DNA of 64,000 bases from Salivita marina (GTDB taxonomy: Bacteria; Pseudomonadota; Gammaproteobacteria; Pseudomonadales; Azotimanducaceae). Each line of letters begins with the position of its first letter. Within the stretch, counting starts at the first letter, position 1. The position numbers were made by a program, and so were the translations under genes. Positions 1 through 8,178 of the stretch are shown one piece after another. The stretch is from NCBI GenBank assembly GCA_038144425.1, contig JAYQNS010000004.1:930001-994000 (forward strand), read 5' to 3'. Under the pieces are notes generated by a model. That model ran no database searches and was not told where the DNA came from. It saw nothing but the letters and a program-made list of their open reading frames with translations.

Positions 1-850
1 GTGTCCACGATTAGGAAGAGCGAGGCGGCCGTTTCCACGGCGCGCCAAGCCCTTAAGCGTTTTCTCGGCCTGCCCGGGCGCCCCGTGGTGCTTACGGGAG
101 CGGGCTGCTCCACCGATTCAGGCATTCCCGACTATCGAGGCCCCAGCGGGGCCTGGCGGTCCCGCCAGCCTATCCAGTTCCAACCTTTTCGCACCCAGCT
201 GGCGGCTCGGCAGCGCTACTGGGCCCGGAGCATGGTGGGCTATCCGCGAATGGCTGAGGCCACGCCTAATGGTGTGCATCGCGCCCTGGCTAACCTCGAA
301 GCGCGCGGTCTTCTTGGGCTTTTGGTTACGCAAAACGTGGATGATCTCCACCGCCGCCGGGCAGCGCCAGGTGCTTGATCTGCATGGTCGATTGGCCCGA
401 GTCCGCTGCCTTGACTGCGGGCACCGCTCGTCCCGAGCCGTGCTGCAACGGCGCCTGGAAGCCTTGAATCCTAGCTTTGCCGCCCAGCTGACGCGGCCCG
501 TGGTTGCAGCTCCGGACGGCGATGCTGAGCTGGAAGACGAAGCGGTCCTGGCCACCTTCCGGGTGCCGCCGTGCCTTCGCTGCGATGGGGTGCTCAAGCC
601 CGATGTGGTGTTTTTCGGAGAGTCGGTCCCTGGATCGCGGGTGGCCCAGGTGCGAAGTGCCCTTAAGGAGGCTTCGGGCCTGCTGGTGCTGGGCTCCTCT
701 CTGGCGGTGTTTTCCGGCTTTCGCTTTTGTCGGGACGCGGCCGCTTTGGGCAAGCCAATCTTTATTGCAACGCAGGGTGTCACCCGCGGAGACGGGCTCG
801 CCCAAACGAAGGTTAACGTGCCTCTGGGTGAGCTGTTCTCCGTCTCATAA
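1..850 (+). CDS. Sir2-family NAD-dependent protein deacylase (frameshifted)
   Basis: Sirtuin, removing acyl groups from protein lysines with NAD+ as co-substrate in the cytoplasm. Visible: the NAD-binding GAGCSTDSGIPDYRG motif near residues 34-48, TQNVDDLH near 110-117, two zinc-binding pairs (CLDC, then CLRC) and the late GSSL motif. The frame breaks at about 345-362 in a CCGCCGCCGGG stretch: the first frame ends at a TGA near 378, and the second continues with VLDLHG. Two missing bases (or one extra) would restore the usual H-x-R-A-G order. Reconstructed length is about 283 residues, normal for a class III-like bacterial sirtuin. The GTG start lies at the window edge, so the true start could be upstream. 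The break is probably a sequencing error. Confidence 0.85.
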   Translation, partial: CPRLGRARRPFPRRAKPLSVFSACPGAPWCLRERAAPPIQAFPTIEAPAGPGGPASLSSSNLFAPSWRLGSATGPGAWWAIREWLRPRLMVCIAPWLTSKRAVFLGFWLRKTWMISTAAGQRQVLDLHGRLARVRCLDCGHRSSRAVLQRRLEALNPSFAAQLTRPVVAAPDGDAELEDEAVLATFRVPPCLRCDGVLKPDVVFFGESVPGSRVAQVRSALKEASGLLVLGSSLAVFSGFRFCRDAAALGKPIFIATQGVTRGDGLAQTKVNVPLGELFSVS

Positions 851-852
851 AA

Positions 853-874
853 AAACCCCGGCGTGCCGGGGTTT
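853..874. terminator. Bidirectional hairpin terminator
   Basis: CCCCGGC at 856-862 pairs with GCCGGGG at 865-871. The stem is flanked by an A run on the left and TTT on the right, so it can end transcription both of the sirtuin gene from the left and of the amine-oxidase/cytochrome operon from the right. Confidence 0.75.
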
Positions 875-891
875 CTTGAGGCCCGCAGAAC

Positions 892-1211
892 CTACTGGGC
901 AGCGTAGTAGCGCGAGAGAATCTTGATGTCTTCGTCGCTGAGGCCCGTGGCTTGGGCGGCCATGATCATATTCTGGCGCTCGCCGGAGCGGTATTTCTCA
1001 AGCTGCTTGTGCAGGTAGGAGGCCCACTGCCCATTGATATTCGGGAAGGTCGGGGCCGTGCCCTTGCCATTCAGGCCGTGGCAGGCGAGGCAGCCCTTTT
1101 CCTCGGCGAGGGCAGCCCCCTTGTGGCAACGTCGTCCGCGGGGCGATCGCAGGCGGCCAGGAGCAGCCCACTACCGGCGATCAGGAGAAGCTTCAAAGGG
1201 GAATTACGCAT
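892..1211 (-). CDS. c-type cytochrome lipoprotein (frameshifted)
   Basis: Small monohaem cytochrome c, anchored by a lipobox (LLLAAC near residue 21) after a short hydrophobic signal. The start ATG at 1211 has a GAGGAGC ribosome site. In the annotated frame it stops early, but one base added to the G run on the minus strand (positions 1116-1120) restores a continuous protein of about 106 residues with a CLACHG haem site, a distal methionine-rich segment (QNMIMAA) and a normal cytochrome c end at TAG 892. It is the last gene of the amine oxidase operon, 13 bases after the previous cytochrome gene. Likely role: electron carrier between the periplasmic oxidase and the respiratory chain (inference). 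Confidence 0.75.
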
Positions 1212-1224
1212 CACGGATCGCTCC

Positions 1225-1533
1225 TCAGCGCTGCACGGAGAAATAGGCGGCGAGGTCTTCCATCTCTTCGATGGAGAGCGGCCGAGCCTGGCCATTCATC
1301 TGATTGAAGTGTTCCGTTTCCGCCTTGAAGTACTTCAGGCGATCCACAATGTAGGCCGCCTTCTGCCCAGCCAGGTGAGGGTAGCGATCATCCTTGCTAT
1401 GGCCTTCCGGACCATGGCAGGTCATGCAGCGGTGTTGCCAGGCAAGTGCTTGGCCGTTTTCCGCGTCGGCGGCGCTGGCGCCAGCGGCCAGCGAAAGCAT
1501 TAGGGTCAGCCCGAAGGCGCGGGTACGGCGCAT
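1225..1533 (-). CDS. Periplasmic monohaem cytochrome c
   Basis: About 102 residues, with a Sec signal peptide (hydrophobic core ending ASA-ADA near residue 20) and one CMTCHG haem-binding site. The sequence after it (PHLAGQ, then a helix and a late methionine in NQMNG) is typical of class I cytochromes of the c4/c5 type. The ATG at 1533 is preceded by AGGAGG at good spacing, so the longer in-frame extension to 1593 is unlikely. It is co-directional with the reductase upstream (98-base gap) and the cytochrome lipoprotein downstream. Electron transfer from the amine oxidase is the likely job, inferred from context. Confidence 0.88.
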   Translation of the reverse strand: MRRTRAFGLTLMLSLAAGASAADAENGQALAWQHRCMTCHGPEGHSKDDRYPHLAGQKAAYIVDRLKYFKAETEHFNQMNGQARPLSIEEMEDLAAYFSVQR

Positions 1534-1631
1534 GTGCAATATCCCTCCTGAGGTGAGCGCTCGCCATTTTAGGCACCGCCCCGGGATATTCAAGGTGCAA
1601 GGCCCCCTCGCGGGCGAAAAAGCGAAAAATT

Positions 1632-2729
1632 TCAGGCGTTAAGGGGCCAGGGCGGCAGCACCCGGGCCGTCGCAAGGGCGCGGAGTTGCCCCAGCAGCAT
1701 GGTCTCCGTATCCCGGCAGCCCGCAAAGCCGGCCTGACGCAGGGCAATGGTGCTGAGCTGGGTCGGCGGAGGCGGACGATCCCGACCGTAGCCTAGGAGC
1801 ATATCGGCGTAGATGGGAGAATCGCCCAGCAGTTCGGAAAGCCCCGGGGCCTGAAGGTCGTGTTGCGCCCGGAGCCGATCCCAGGCGTCGCTCTGGGTGG
1901 GTAGCCAGTGGGCGAGGGATCGGGGCTCCGGAGCCCCAGGCGTCAGGCCGAGCCCTTCCGTCAGCTCGGGCCAGAGGTGGTCCCACTGGAAAACATCGCC
2001 ATTGCTGACGTTGAAGGTGCGATTTCTGGCCTCCGCAGCGGTCCCAGCCCAGGCGAAGGCTTCAGCGAGGAGCTCCGCGTCGACCCCATCGAGGGGCCCG
2101 CAAGGGCCCCCAGGAAAGGAAAAGGGACAGCCTTCGGCGGCGCAGAGCGCACCATAGACCCCGAGGGTGGTCAGGACGTTCATGGGTGCCCCGAGGCTCG
2201 GCCCGAAGATGATTGGGGGGCGCCAGATCGTCGTGCTAAAGCCGACCCTAGCGGCCGTTGCCCGGAGTCGATCTTCCTGCAGCCAATAGAAATTGTCGTG
2301 GGGATCGCGGGGGCGGCGCTCGAGCCCGGGAATGCGCATGGGATGGATATGCGCGCCGTAGGCCTTAGTGCCCTGAAGCAGGCTTACGTGAGTAACGGGG
2401 TGGGCTTCGAGCCCTTCGAGGCAATGGGCCAGCATGGTGTCGTTGCGCTGCATCTGCTCCGCGGAGCGCCAGCCCTCCAAGAGGCCAGGGGCCTCATAGA
2501 GGGCCGCGTAGACCACATGGGTGATGGGCGGCAGGGCCTGGATTTGCGCGATGCAAGCTGGGTCGAAGAGGTCAGCAGCGAGGTGGGCAACACTGACCCC
2601 GTGCGGTGCCCGTCGAGACAGGCCAATGACCTCCCAGTCAGCGAGGGCCTGAAAGTGGCGCACCGCCGCCTGGCCGACCACGCCGCTGGCCCCGGCGATC
2701 AGGACACGATGGAGCGGCCGCGGGCTCAC
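1632..2729 (-). CDS. PRISE-type SDR (progesterone 5-beta-reductase/iridoid synthase-like)
   Basis: Atypical short-chain dehydrogenase/reductase of 365 residues. The N-terminus has a GASGVVG nucleotide-binding motif (residues 13-19). The region around residues 115-155 has the signature of the PRISE family: HVSLLQGTKAYG followed by NFYW, where the tyrosine of NFYW takes the place of the usual YxxxK tyrosine. Known family members reduce the C=C bond of enones with NADPH. No signal peptide is visible, so it should act in the cytoplasm, unlike its neighbours. The start overlaps the stop of the dihaem cytochrome gene by four bases (ATGA), which indicates co-translation. The substrate is unknown. 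Confidence 0.8.
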   Translation of the reverse strand: MSPRPLHRVLIAGASGVVGQAAVRHFQALADWEVIGLSRRAPHGVSVAHLAADLFDPACIAQIQALPPITHVVYAALYEAPGLLEGWRSAEQMQRNDTMLAHCLEGLEAHPVTHVSLLQGTKAYGAHIHPMRIPGLERRPRDPHDNFYWLQEDRLRATAARVGFSTTIWRPPIIFGPSLGAPMNVLTTLGVYGALCAAEGCPFSFPGGPCGPLDGVDAELLAEAFAWAGTAAEARNRTFNVSNGDVFQWDHLWPELTEGLGLTPGAPEPRSLAHWLPTQSDAWDRLRAQHDLQAPGLSELLGDSPIYADMLLGYGRDRPPPPTQLSTIALRQAGFAGCRDTETMLLGQLRALATARVLPPWPLNA

Positions 2730-3400
2730 GGCGCCTTCGCGCTTAGGGTGGCCAGGTAGGCTAGAAGATCGCGGCGGTGCTGCGCGGTGCTCACCGTGCC
2801 GGCAAGCGCCCGCATTTGCTGCCCCCGGCTGTCCGCGGGATCGAAGCCGCGACGCCCGGCAAGGTAGTTCTCAAGCTGGGTTTCAAGATACCAGTCGTTC
2901 TGCCCTGCCAGCGGTGGAGCGCCGAGCGCTTCCTGGCCCTGGCCCTCCACGCCGTGGCAGGCGGCGCAGGGCGCATAAAGGGCCTTCCCGGCGGCGGCGT
3001 CGCCGCCGAGCACAGTGGCCGCGGGGGGCGGGGCCTCTAAAGCCGCGGCCCAAGCGGCGGCGTCCTGCACAGCCTTGTCATCGGCTAAAGCGAGGGCCAT
3101 GGTCCGCATGACCTCCCCGTGTTCGTCGCCCTCCGCGGTGCCCCGCCAGCCTGCCTGAAAAGATTTCAGCTGAGTTTCGATATGCCAAGCTGGTAGCCCG
3201 CCAAGCCGCGGTGCAGCGACCCCGGGATTCCCCTGGGCATTGGCGCCGTGGCAGGTGATGCAGAAGCTAAAGCGGGCATCGACGACATCCACGGGACTTG
3301 CCGCGGCAGCGCTCAGGACCGCAAGGGTCAGGCTAAGCAGGCTCGCCGCAGCCAGCCCGTGTCGAAGTCGGGCCGTGACCTTACTCCCCGGGGCGGGCAA
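2726..3400 (-). CDS. Dihaem cytochrome c (c4-like), exported
   Basis: About 224 residues with an N-terminal signal peptide and two repeats, each with a haem site (CITCHG near residue 46 and CAACHG near 145). This is the c4 layout of two fused cytochrome domains. The start is uncertain: the open frame begins at a TTG at 3400, overlapping the RidA gene by 20 bases, and no ATG or GTG lies between there and the signal sequence. It stands between the exported RidA and the PRISE reductase and overlaps the latter by four bases. The expected role is to take electrons from the exported amine oxidase and pass them to a terminal oxidase. Confidence 0.85.
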   Translation of the reverse strand: MPAPGSKVTARLRHGLAAASLLSLTLAVLSAAAASPVDVVDARFSFCITCHGANAQGNPGVAAPRLGGLPAWHIETQLKSFQAGWRGTAEGDEHGEVMRTMALALADDKAVQDAAAWAAALEAPPPAATVLGGDAAAGKALYAPCAACHGVEGQGQEALGAPPLAGQNDWYLETQLENYLAGRRGFDPADSRGQQMRALAGTVSTAQHRRDLLAYLATLSAKAP

Positions 3401-3905
3401 AGACGGCCTCCACTTCCACCAGCATGCCCGGGGCCGCCAGCTGAGCCACGCCCACGGCGGAGCGGGCGGGCAAGTTGCTTCGCCCGGCTTCCGCGCCGAA
3501 CACTTCGGTGTAGGCCCGCATAAAGCCCGCGAAGTCCATGCGGCCCCCGTTGGCGGGGTCGGGGACCAGGAAGACGGTCATTTTGACAATGTCGTCCCAG
3601 CCAAGGCCCAGGTTCGTGAGGGACCGCTCCAGGCCCTGGAAAACGCTGCGCGCCTGCGTTTCCGTGTCGCCCCAGAAGGCGGCGCTGAAACGCTCTGCGC
3701 TGGGGTCCGCGGGGGCCGGAGTTTGGCCGCTATGCCAAACCAGCTGCACCCCCGGGGGCACTTCCACGGCCCGGGCAATGGGGAAGTCGCTACCCATGAG
3801 GCTGTGCTGAATGCGGTGATCGTCGGCCTTGGCGGAAACGCCAAGGGTGAGCGCTGCGGCGGCCAGGAGGCCTTGAAGGGGGCGGAGCGTCCCGAATGGA
3901 GCCAT
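3381..3905 (-). CDS. Exported RidA-family (YjgF/YER057c) imine/enamine deaminase
   Basis: About 174 residues: a 25-30 residue Sec signal peptide followed by a RidA fold. RidA proteins hydrolyse reactive imines and enamines to ketones and ammonia. The catalytic arginine is present in the LPARSAV segment near residue 150, and VEVEAVF close to the C-terminus is the usual last strand. The signal peptide is unusual, because most RidA proteins are cytosolic. The ATG at 3905 has GAGAGGAA upstream. It begins 13 bases after the amine oxidase, whose products are imines, so direct clean-up of the oxidase product in the periplasm is a reasonable inference. Confidence 0.85.
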   Translation of the reverse strand: MAPFGTLRPLQGLLAAAALTLGVSAKADDHRIQHSLMGSDFPIARAVEVPPGVQLVWHSGQTPAPADPSAERFSAAFWGDTETQARSVFQGLERSLTNLGLGWDDIVKMTVFLVPDPANGGRMDFAGFMRAYTEVFGAEAGRSNLPARSAVGVAQLAAPGMLVEVEAVFARPGE

Positions 3906-3918
3906 GGGGAAATTCCTC

Positions 3919-5500
3919 TCAGGCGTGGGTAGCGTCGCCGCGAAGCTCCGCCTGGACCCGTTGGTTAATGTCGGCCATGGCAAGATGGGCTGAGCGCATG
4001 GCGCCCTCCTGCCACCCCGTGTGATAGGTGATTTGGTCCCCGATCAGGTAATGACGGCCCGCCGGGCGCTGAAGGCGCTTGAAGTGCTTTTCCACATCTT
4101 CCCCGGACCACTCCGCGGAGCACCCCATCATGTGGTTCATGCGGTGCCAGGCGATGCTCACGCCGTTCTCGATGTACTGCTCCCAGCCCGGGTGGATTTT
4201 TCCACCCTGTCGAAGCACCTCTTGGAAGCGCTCCTCCGGGGTCAGGCGCGTGAAGTAGGCGCCGGCGCCCGGGAAAAAGGTATAGGCCGCGAGAAGGATG
4301 CCCTTTTGGCTGTGGAACCCGTGATTCGGGTACCAAATCTGCGTGATCGGCTGGCTGGTCCAGGTAACACCGCCATAGATACGATCGTCTTCCCAGAAGC
4401 GCTTCGAGGCTTGGAGCCCCATCTTGAAGAGCTCCCCGCGCTTGGGCTTGGACAGGGCCTCAACGTAGTCCTTCGGGAAGTTGTGGCGCAGGCCCAGAAG
4501 GAGGTGGGTGGGAATGCTGTTGAGAACGTAATCGGCTTCTTCCGTTTTCCGTTCGCCATTTTCGATGTAGCTCACCCGGACGCCTCGGTCCGTGAGCTCG
4601 ACCCCCTTCACCCAGGCATTCAGGTGCACTGCATCGCCGACGTGGCGCATAAAGCCTTTGACGATATGGTCCATGCCCCCCCTGGCCGTGAGCATGGTGC
4701 CCGCCTGATCGGAGCTTTCATTGAAGTGCATGGCCCAGCGCCAGAAGCTGGCGTTCATGAGTTCGGAGAAATCGAAGGGTTCGTGGTGTTCGCCGTGGAG
4801 CACGAAGCTGCCGCGCTTGTAGCCGCCTCGAGAGGAGCCGGCGTAGAGGTGGCTGTCGTTTAGATCGCCGAAAGCCTTGGCGAGTTCCAGCAGGCGCTGC
4901 GTGTCCACTTCGCTGATGGGGGCGTCGAGGGACGTGGCAGAGACCGATTTGGCAAGCAGCTCGCTCATGAAGCCGCGGGTATCCGCAATGTACTGCCGCT
5001 GTCGCACCGGCTTACCCCCGAAGGCCGTTGTCGTCTTGGTAGTAGGCGTTGCGGTTATCGTTGTTCCAGAGCTGTAGCTCTACCCCAAGGGCTCGGCAGT
5101 AGCTCATGAGCAGCGTGTGGTCCGGGGGAATGCGCGCGGCCCCTGCATTCAGGTAGAGATCTTCGTTGTCGTCGAAGCGGCACACCTGCTGCTGGCCGAG
5201 CTCGTCGACGATATCGCCATGGCGGAGGGTGAGATTACGGCCGCCTGCGCGATGGGACGATTCGAGGATTTTGCACTCGTAGCCGACCTTTCGAAGTTCG
5301 TAGGCGGCGGTGAGGCCGCCAATGCCGGCGCCGAGGATGAGCACTTTGCGCTTGGCCCCCTGAAGCGGCTGAAGGTCGGCGAGGGGCATGGCCCCGGGCG
5401 CCGCCATCAAACCGAGGGCACTGGCGGTTCGGTAGACCGCCGTGGATCCGCCAGCGGCCCCGACCAGTTCGAGGAACCGTCGCCGTGAAACGATTGCCAT
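3919..5500 (-). CDS. Tat-exported flavin amine oxidase (frameshifted)
   Basis: Flavin-dependent amine oxidase/dehydrogenase, about 526 residues when joined. The N-terminus carries a twin-arginine signal (SRRRFLEL at residues 5-12). Then come the FAD Rossmann motif GAGIGGLTAAYE and the E-x7-GGR motif. The C-terminus has the FAD-binding segment GDQITYHTGWQEGA. The frame breaks at 5015-5019, where a run of five C on the plus strand has one base too many: removing it turns a stop into LRG-KPVRQRQ and joins the halves. The start at 5500 is chosen for the Tat signal and an AGGGAC site. This first gene of the operon precedes RidA and the cytochromes. The amine substrate cannot be told from the sequence. 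Confidence 0.88.
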
Positions 5501-5605
5501 GCTGCGGTCCCTGACCCAAGGCGGAGCGATCATTGTGCCCTAGAAAAGGGCATTTGCCCTCGTTTTTAGGGTGCAGATGGGCTGAAGGGCGAGAAGTTTC
5601 ACAGT

Positions 5606-5634
5606 TTGCGCACTTTGGTTGATGCTTGCGCACT
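5606..5634. promoter_or_regulatory. 9-bp direct repeat upstream of amine oxidase operon
   Basis: TTGCGCACT occurs at 5606-5614 and again at 5626-5634, exactly 20 bases apart, so both copies face the same side of the helix. They lie in the 155-base gap upstream of the amine oxidase. Closer to the gene is a small inverted repeat (GCCCT at 5537-5541 and AGGGC at 5547-5551). The arrangement looks like an operator for a dimeric regulator. No regulator gene is adjacent, so the binding protein is unknown. Confidence 0.4.
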
Positions 5635-5655
5635 ACATTGGAGCGATTGCGAGCT

Positions 5656-6483
5656 TTAGTCCTGAGGGGGGTCGATGAGAGCTGGGTCGATGGCGTGCCC
5701 CTTGGCCTGCTTGGCTTTGAGGTAACGGGTATTGAAAGGAGAGACCCCTACTACGTGCTGCTCGGCGTCCCCAATCCGGACTCCGGCGGCGGTGAGGTCC
5801 CGAATTTTCTTGGGGTTATTGGTCATGAGCCGGCAGGCCCGACTGCCCAGGCGCCAGCGAAGGACGGCGGCAGCGTCGGAGAAATCTCGGGAATCATCGG
5901 GTAGGCCTAAGGATTGATTGGCCTGGTAGGTATCTTCCCCATCGTCCTGCAGGAGGTAGGTGGCGGCCTTCGCCCAGAGCCCAATGCCCCGACCTTCGTG
6001 TCCTGCCATGTATACGAGGTAGCCGCCGCCGTCACTTTCCGTCATGCGACCAATGGCGGCCGCCAGCTGGGGCCCGCATTCGCAGCGCAGGGAGCCAAAG
6101 ACGTCGCCGGTCAGGCAATTGGAATGAACCCGGACCAAGGGCGCACTCGCTGCATCGGCGTCCCCGATTACCAGTAGGCTATTCACGGCCATGGGCGCGG
6201 TGAGGGCGGCGAAGTCCCGAGCGGCGCCCTCTTCCCGCAGCTGGTCTGCAAGGGCCTGGACCTCGTGCAACTCGGTGCGGCGAACGAAGGCGTACCACTG
6301 GGCTGTGGTTTCTACGCTTCCCAGTTTCAAAGGCAGGGGGATGGGGCCTAAGATTTCCAGGGCGCCGGGGCTCTGAGCTTCCCGCTCGGAGGCCGGCAGG
6401 TGCTCTCCAGCGCTATCAATGCGCTGGATTTTGCCTTCAGCGAGAAGCTTCTTGCGCACCCGCGGATCGATGTAGGTAAACAT
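5656..6483 (-). CDS. ribA: GTP cyclohydrolase II
   Basis: First enzyme of riboflavin synthesis, opening GTP to a pyrimidine product, formate and pyrophosphate. About 275 residues without a DHBP synthase domain. The zinc site is visible as HSNCLTGDVFGSLRCECG (three cysteines, residues about 113-130), and GHEGRGIGL is the conserved GTP-binding segment. A normal NNPKK motif follows. The ATG at 6483 has AGGGGACC upstream and is preferred to a TTG five codons earlier. It stands alone, in the same direction as the amine oxidase operon, whose enzyme needs FAD; this may be coincidence. Confidence 0.92.
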   Translation of the reverse strand: MFTYIDPRVRKKLLAEGKIQRIDSAGEHLPASEREAQSPGALEILGPIPLPLKLGSVETTAQWYAFVRRTELHEVQALADQLREEGAARDFAALTAPMAVNSLLVIGDADAASAPLVRVHSNCLTGDVFGSLRCECGPQLAAAIGRMTESDGGGYLVYMAGHEGRGIGLWAKAATYLLQDDGEDTYQANQSLGLPDDSRDFSDAAAVLRWRLGSRACRLMTNNPKKIRDLTAAGVRIGDAEQHVVGVSPFNTRYLKAKQAKGHAIDPALIDPPQD

Positions 6484-6542
6484 GGCGGTCCCCTTCAAGG
6501 GCGCGAAGCATAGCCCCTTCGCTGGATAAAAACGATGCGCCC

Positions 6543-8115
6543 CTAGCTCACCTGCCGCTCCGCACCCTCCCAGTAGGGCGCCCGAAGGGCCGTCTTGAGG
6601 ATTTTTCCGGCGCCGGACAGGGGCAGGGGCTCGCGCTGGAAGGTAATGCTCCGGGGGACCTTGAAGCCCGCAATGTGGGCCCGGCAGTGGGTGATGAGGG
6701 CCGCTTCGTCGAGGGCGTCATCCTCGAGCTCCGCGCTGGGAACGACAATGGCGTGAACCTTCTCCCCCAGTCCGCATCCGGGATGCCGATGACCGCGCAC
6801 TGATCAACCGCCGGATGCAGCATCAGCACGTTTTCGACCTCTGCGGAATACACGTTCTCCCCCCGGAAATGATCATGTCCTTTACCCGGTCGACAATATG
6901 GAGGAAGCCATCTTCGTCCATCCGTCCGCCGTCCCCGGTATGGAGCCAGCTGGACGCGAGGGTTTTGGCCGTTTGCTCGGGCAGATTTCGATAGCCCAGC
7001 ATGACGTTCGGACCCCGGGCACAGCCCTCGCCGACGGTGCCCGGGGGCACGGGCTGATCGTTTTCGTCCAGCACGGTGACTTCGACCCCGGGAATGGCCT
7101 GACCCGCGCTGGTCAGCTTGCCCGCGAAGGGGGAGGCGGGGTCCACCGTATGGTATTCCGGGGCTAGCATGGTGAGGATCGGTGCCGCCTCCGTTTGCCC
7201 ATAGGCCTGGTAGAAGCGGGTGCTGGGCAGGGCCTCAAGCGCTTTGCGAATGACCGCCTCAGGCATGGGGGACGCGCCGTAGAGCACGCCTTCGAGGCTC
7301 TGTAGGTTGTAGTTGGCCAGGGTAGGGTCATGGACCACGCGATTGATCATGGTAGGCACCATGAGCATGCGCTGGATCTTCTCCCGCTCGATGGTGGCCA
7401 TCACGGCCTCGGGCTCGAAGGCCGGCAGGAAGTAGTTCGTGCCTGCCATGAGGAGCATGCCCACGGCCATGCACCAGTCCGCAATGTGGAACATGGGCGC
7501 GACATGGAGGCATCGATCGCCGGGGCGGAGCTGGAGAATAGGGGCGGCCTGCATGGCGTTCACCAGCAGGTTCTGTTGGCTGAGCATGACCCCCTTAGAG
7601 CGCCCTGTGGTTCCCCCGGTATAAAAGAGTCCCGCGAGGTCGTCGTTGCAGCGCCCCGCATCGGCGATGGGTTCTGCCGTGGCTAGGGCCTCCCAGTGGG
7701 TCGCGCTGCCGGGTAGAGCCGCATCGCCCAGGGTGACCACCGTTTCCAGGAGGGGCAGCTCGGGCCGAAGGCCTTCAATTTGCGCTGCGAAGGCCTCGTC
7801 CACGCAGAGCACCTTGCTCTCCGAGTCACTCAGCCAGTGGACGATCTCTGGCCCCGCGAGCCGCGTATTGATGGGCACAAACACCCCGCCCACCCAGGCC
7901 ACGGCAAAGTAAAACTCGTAGTAGTAATCGGAATTGAGCGCGAGGACGCCCACCCGATCCCCTGGCCCCACCCCTAGGGCGGCAAGGCCGCCGGCCAAGC
8001 GGGCGACGCGATCAGGAAAGGTCCGCCAAGGTTGGCTCCGGCCCTCATGGCGAAGGGCATCGCCGGCAGGGTTCAGCTGGGCAGCGCGGCGCAGGGCGGC
8101 GGTAAGGGAAAACAT
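6543..8115 (-). CDS. AMP-dependent acyl-CoA synthetase/ligase (two frameshifts)
   Basis: Activates a carboxylic acid to acyl-adenylate and then acyl-CoA. Visible: the AMP-binding loop YTGGTTGRSKG near residue 170, YGQTEAAP near 300, the hinge WLHTGD near 397 and, after the breaks, the catalytic lysine segment SGAGKILK near the C-terminus. Two homopolymers have each lost one G (minus strand): positions 6859-6864, where ISGGENVYSAEVE is broken, and 6764-6768, where DADWGEKVHA is broken. With both bases restored the protein is about 524 residues, the usual size. The ATG at 8115 has GGAGGAGAG upstream. It is transcribed divergently from the APH-like kinase. Which acid it activates is not determinable here. 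Confidence 0.87.
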
Positions 8116-8178
8116 GGCTCTCTCCTCCCAAGGGGTTCCGGGGTAGCATAGCGAAAAGCCTGGGGAGAGGAGCAGCAC

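Noticed and set aside
3240..3932. A 230-codon plus-strand frame
   Set aside because: It is opposite the exported RidA and dihaem cytochrome genes, both with clear motifs.
4981..5040. Programmed frameshift in the amine oxidase
   Set aside because: The run is a simple five-base homopolymer without a slippery heptamer or stimulating structure, and many unrelated genes show the same kind of break.
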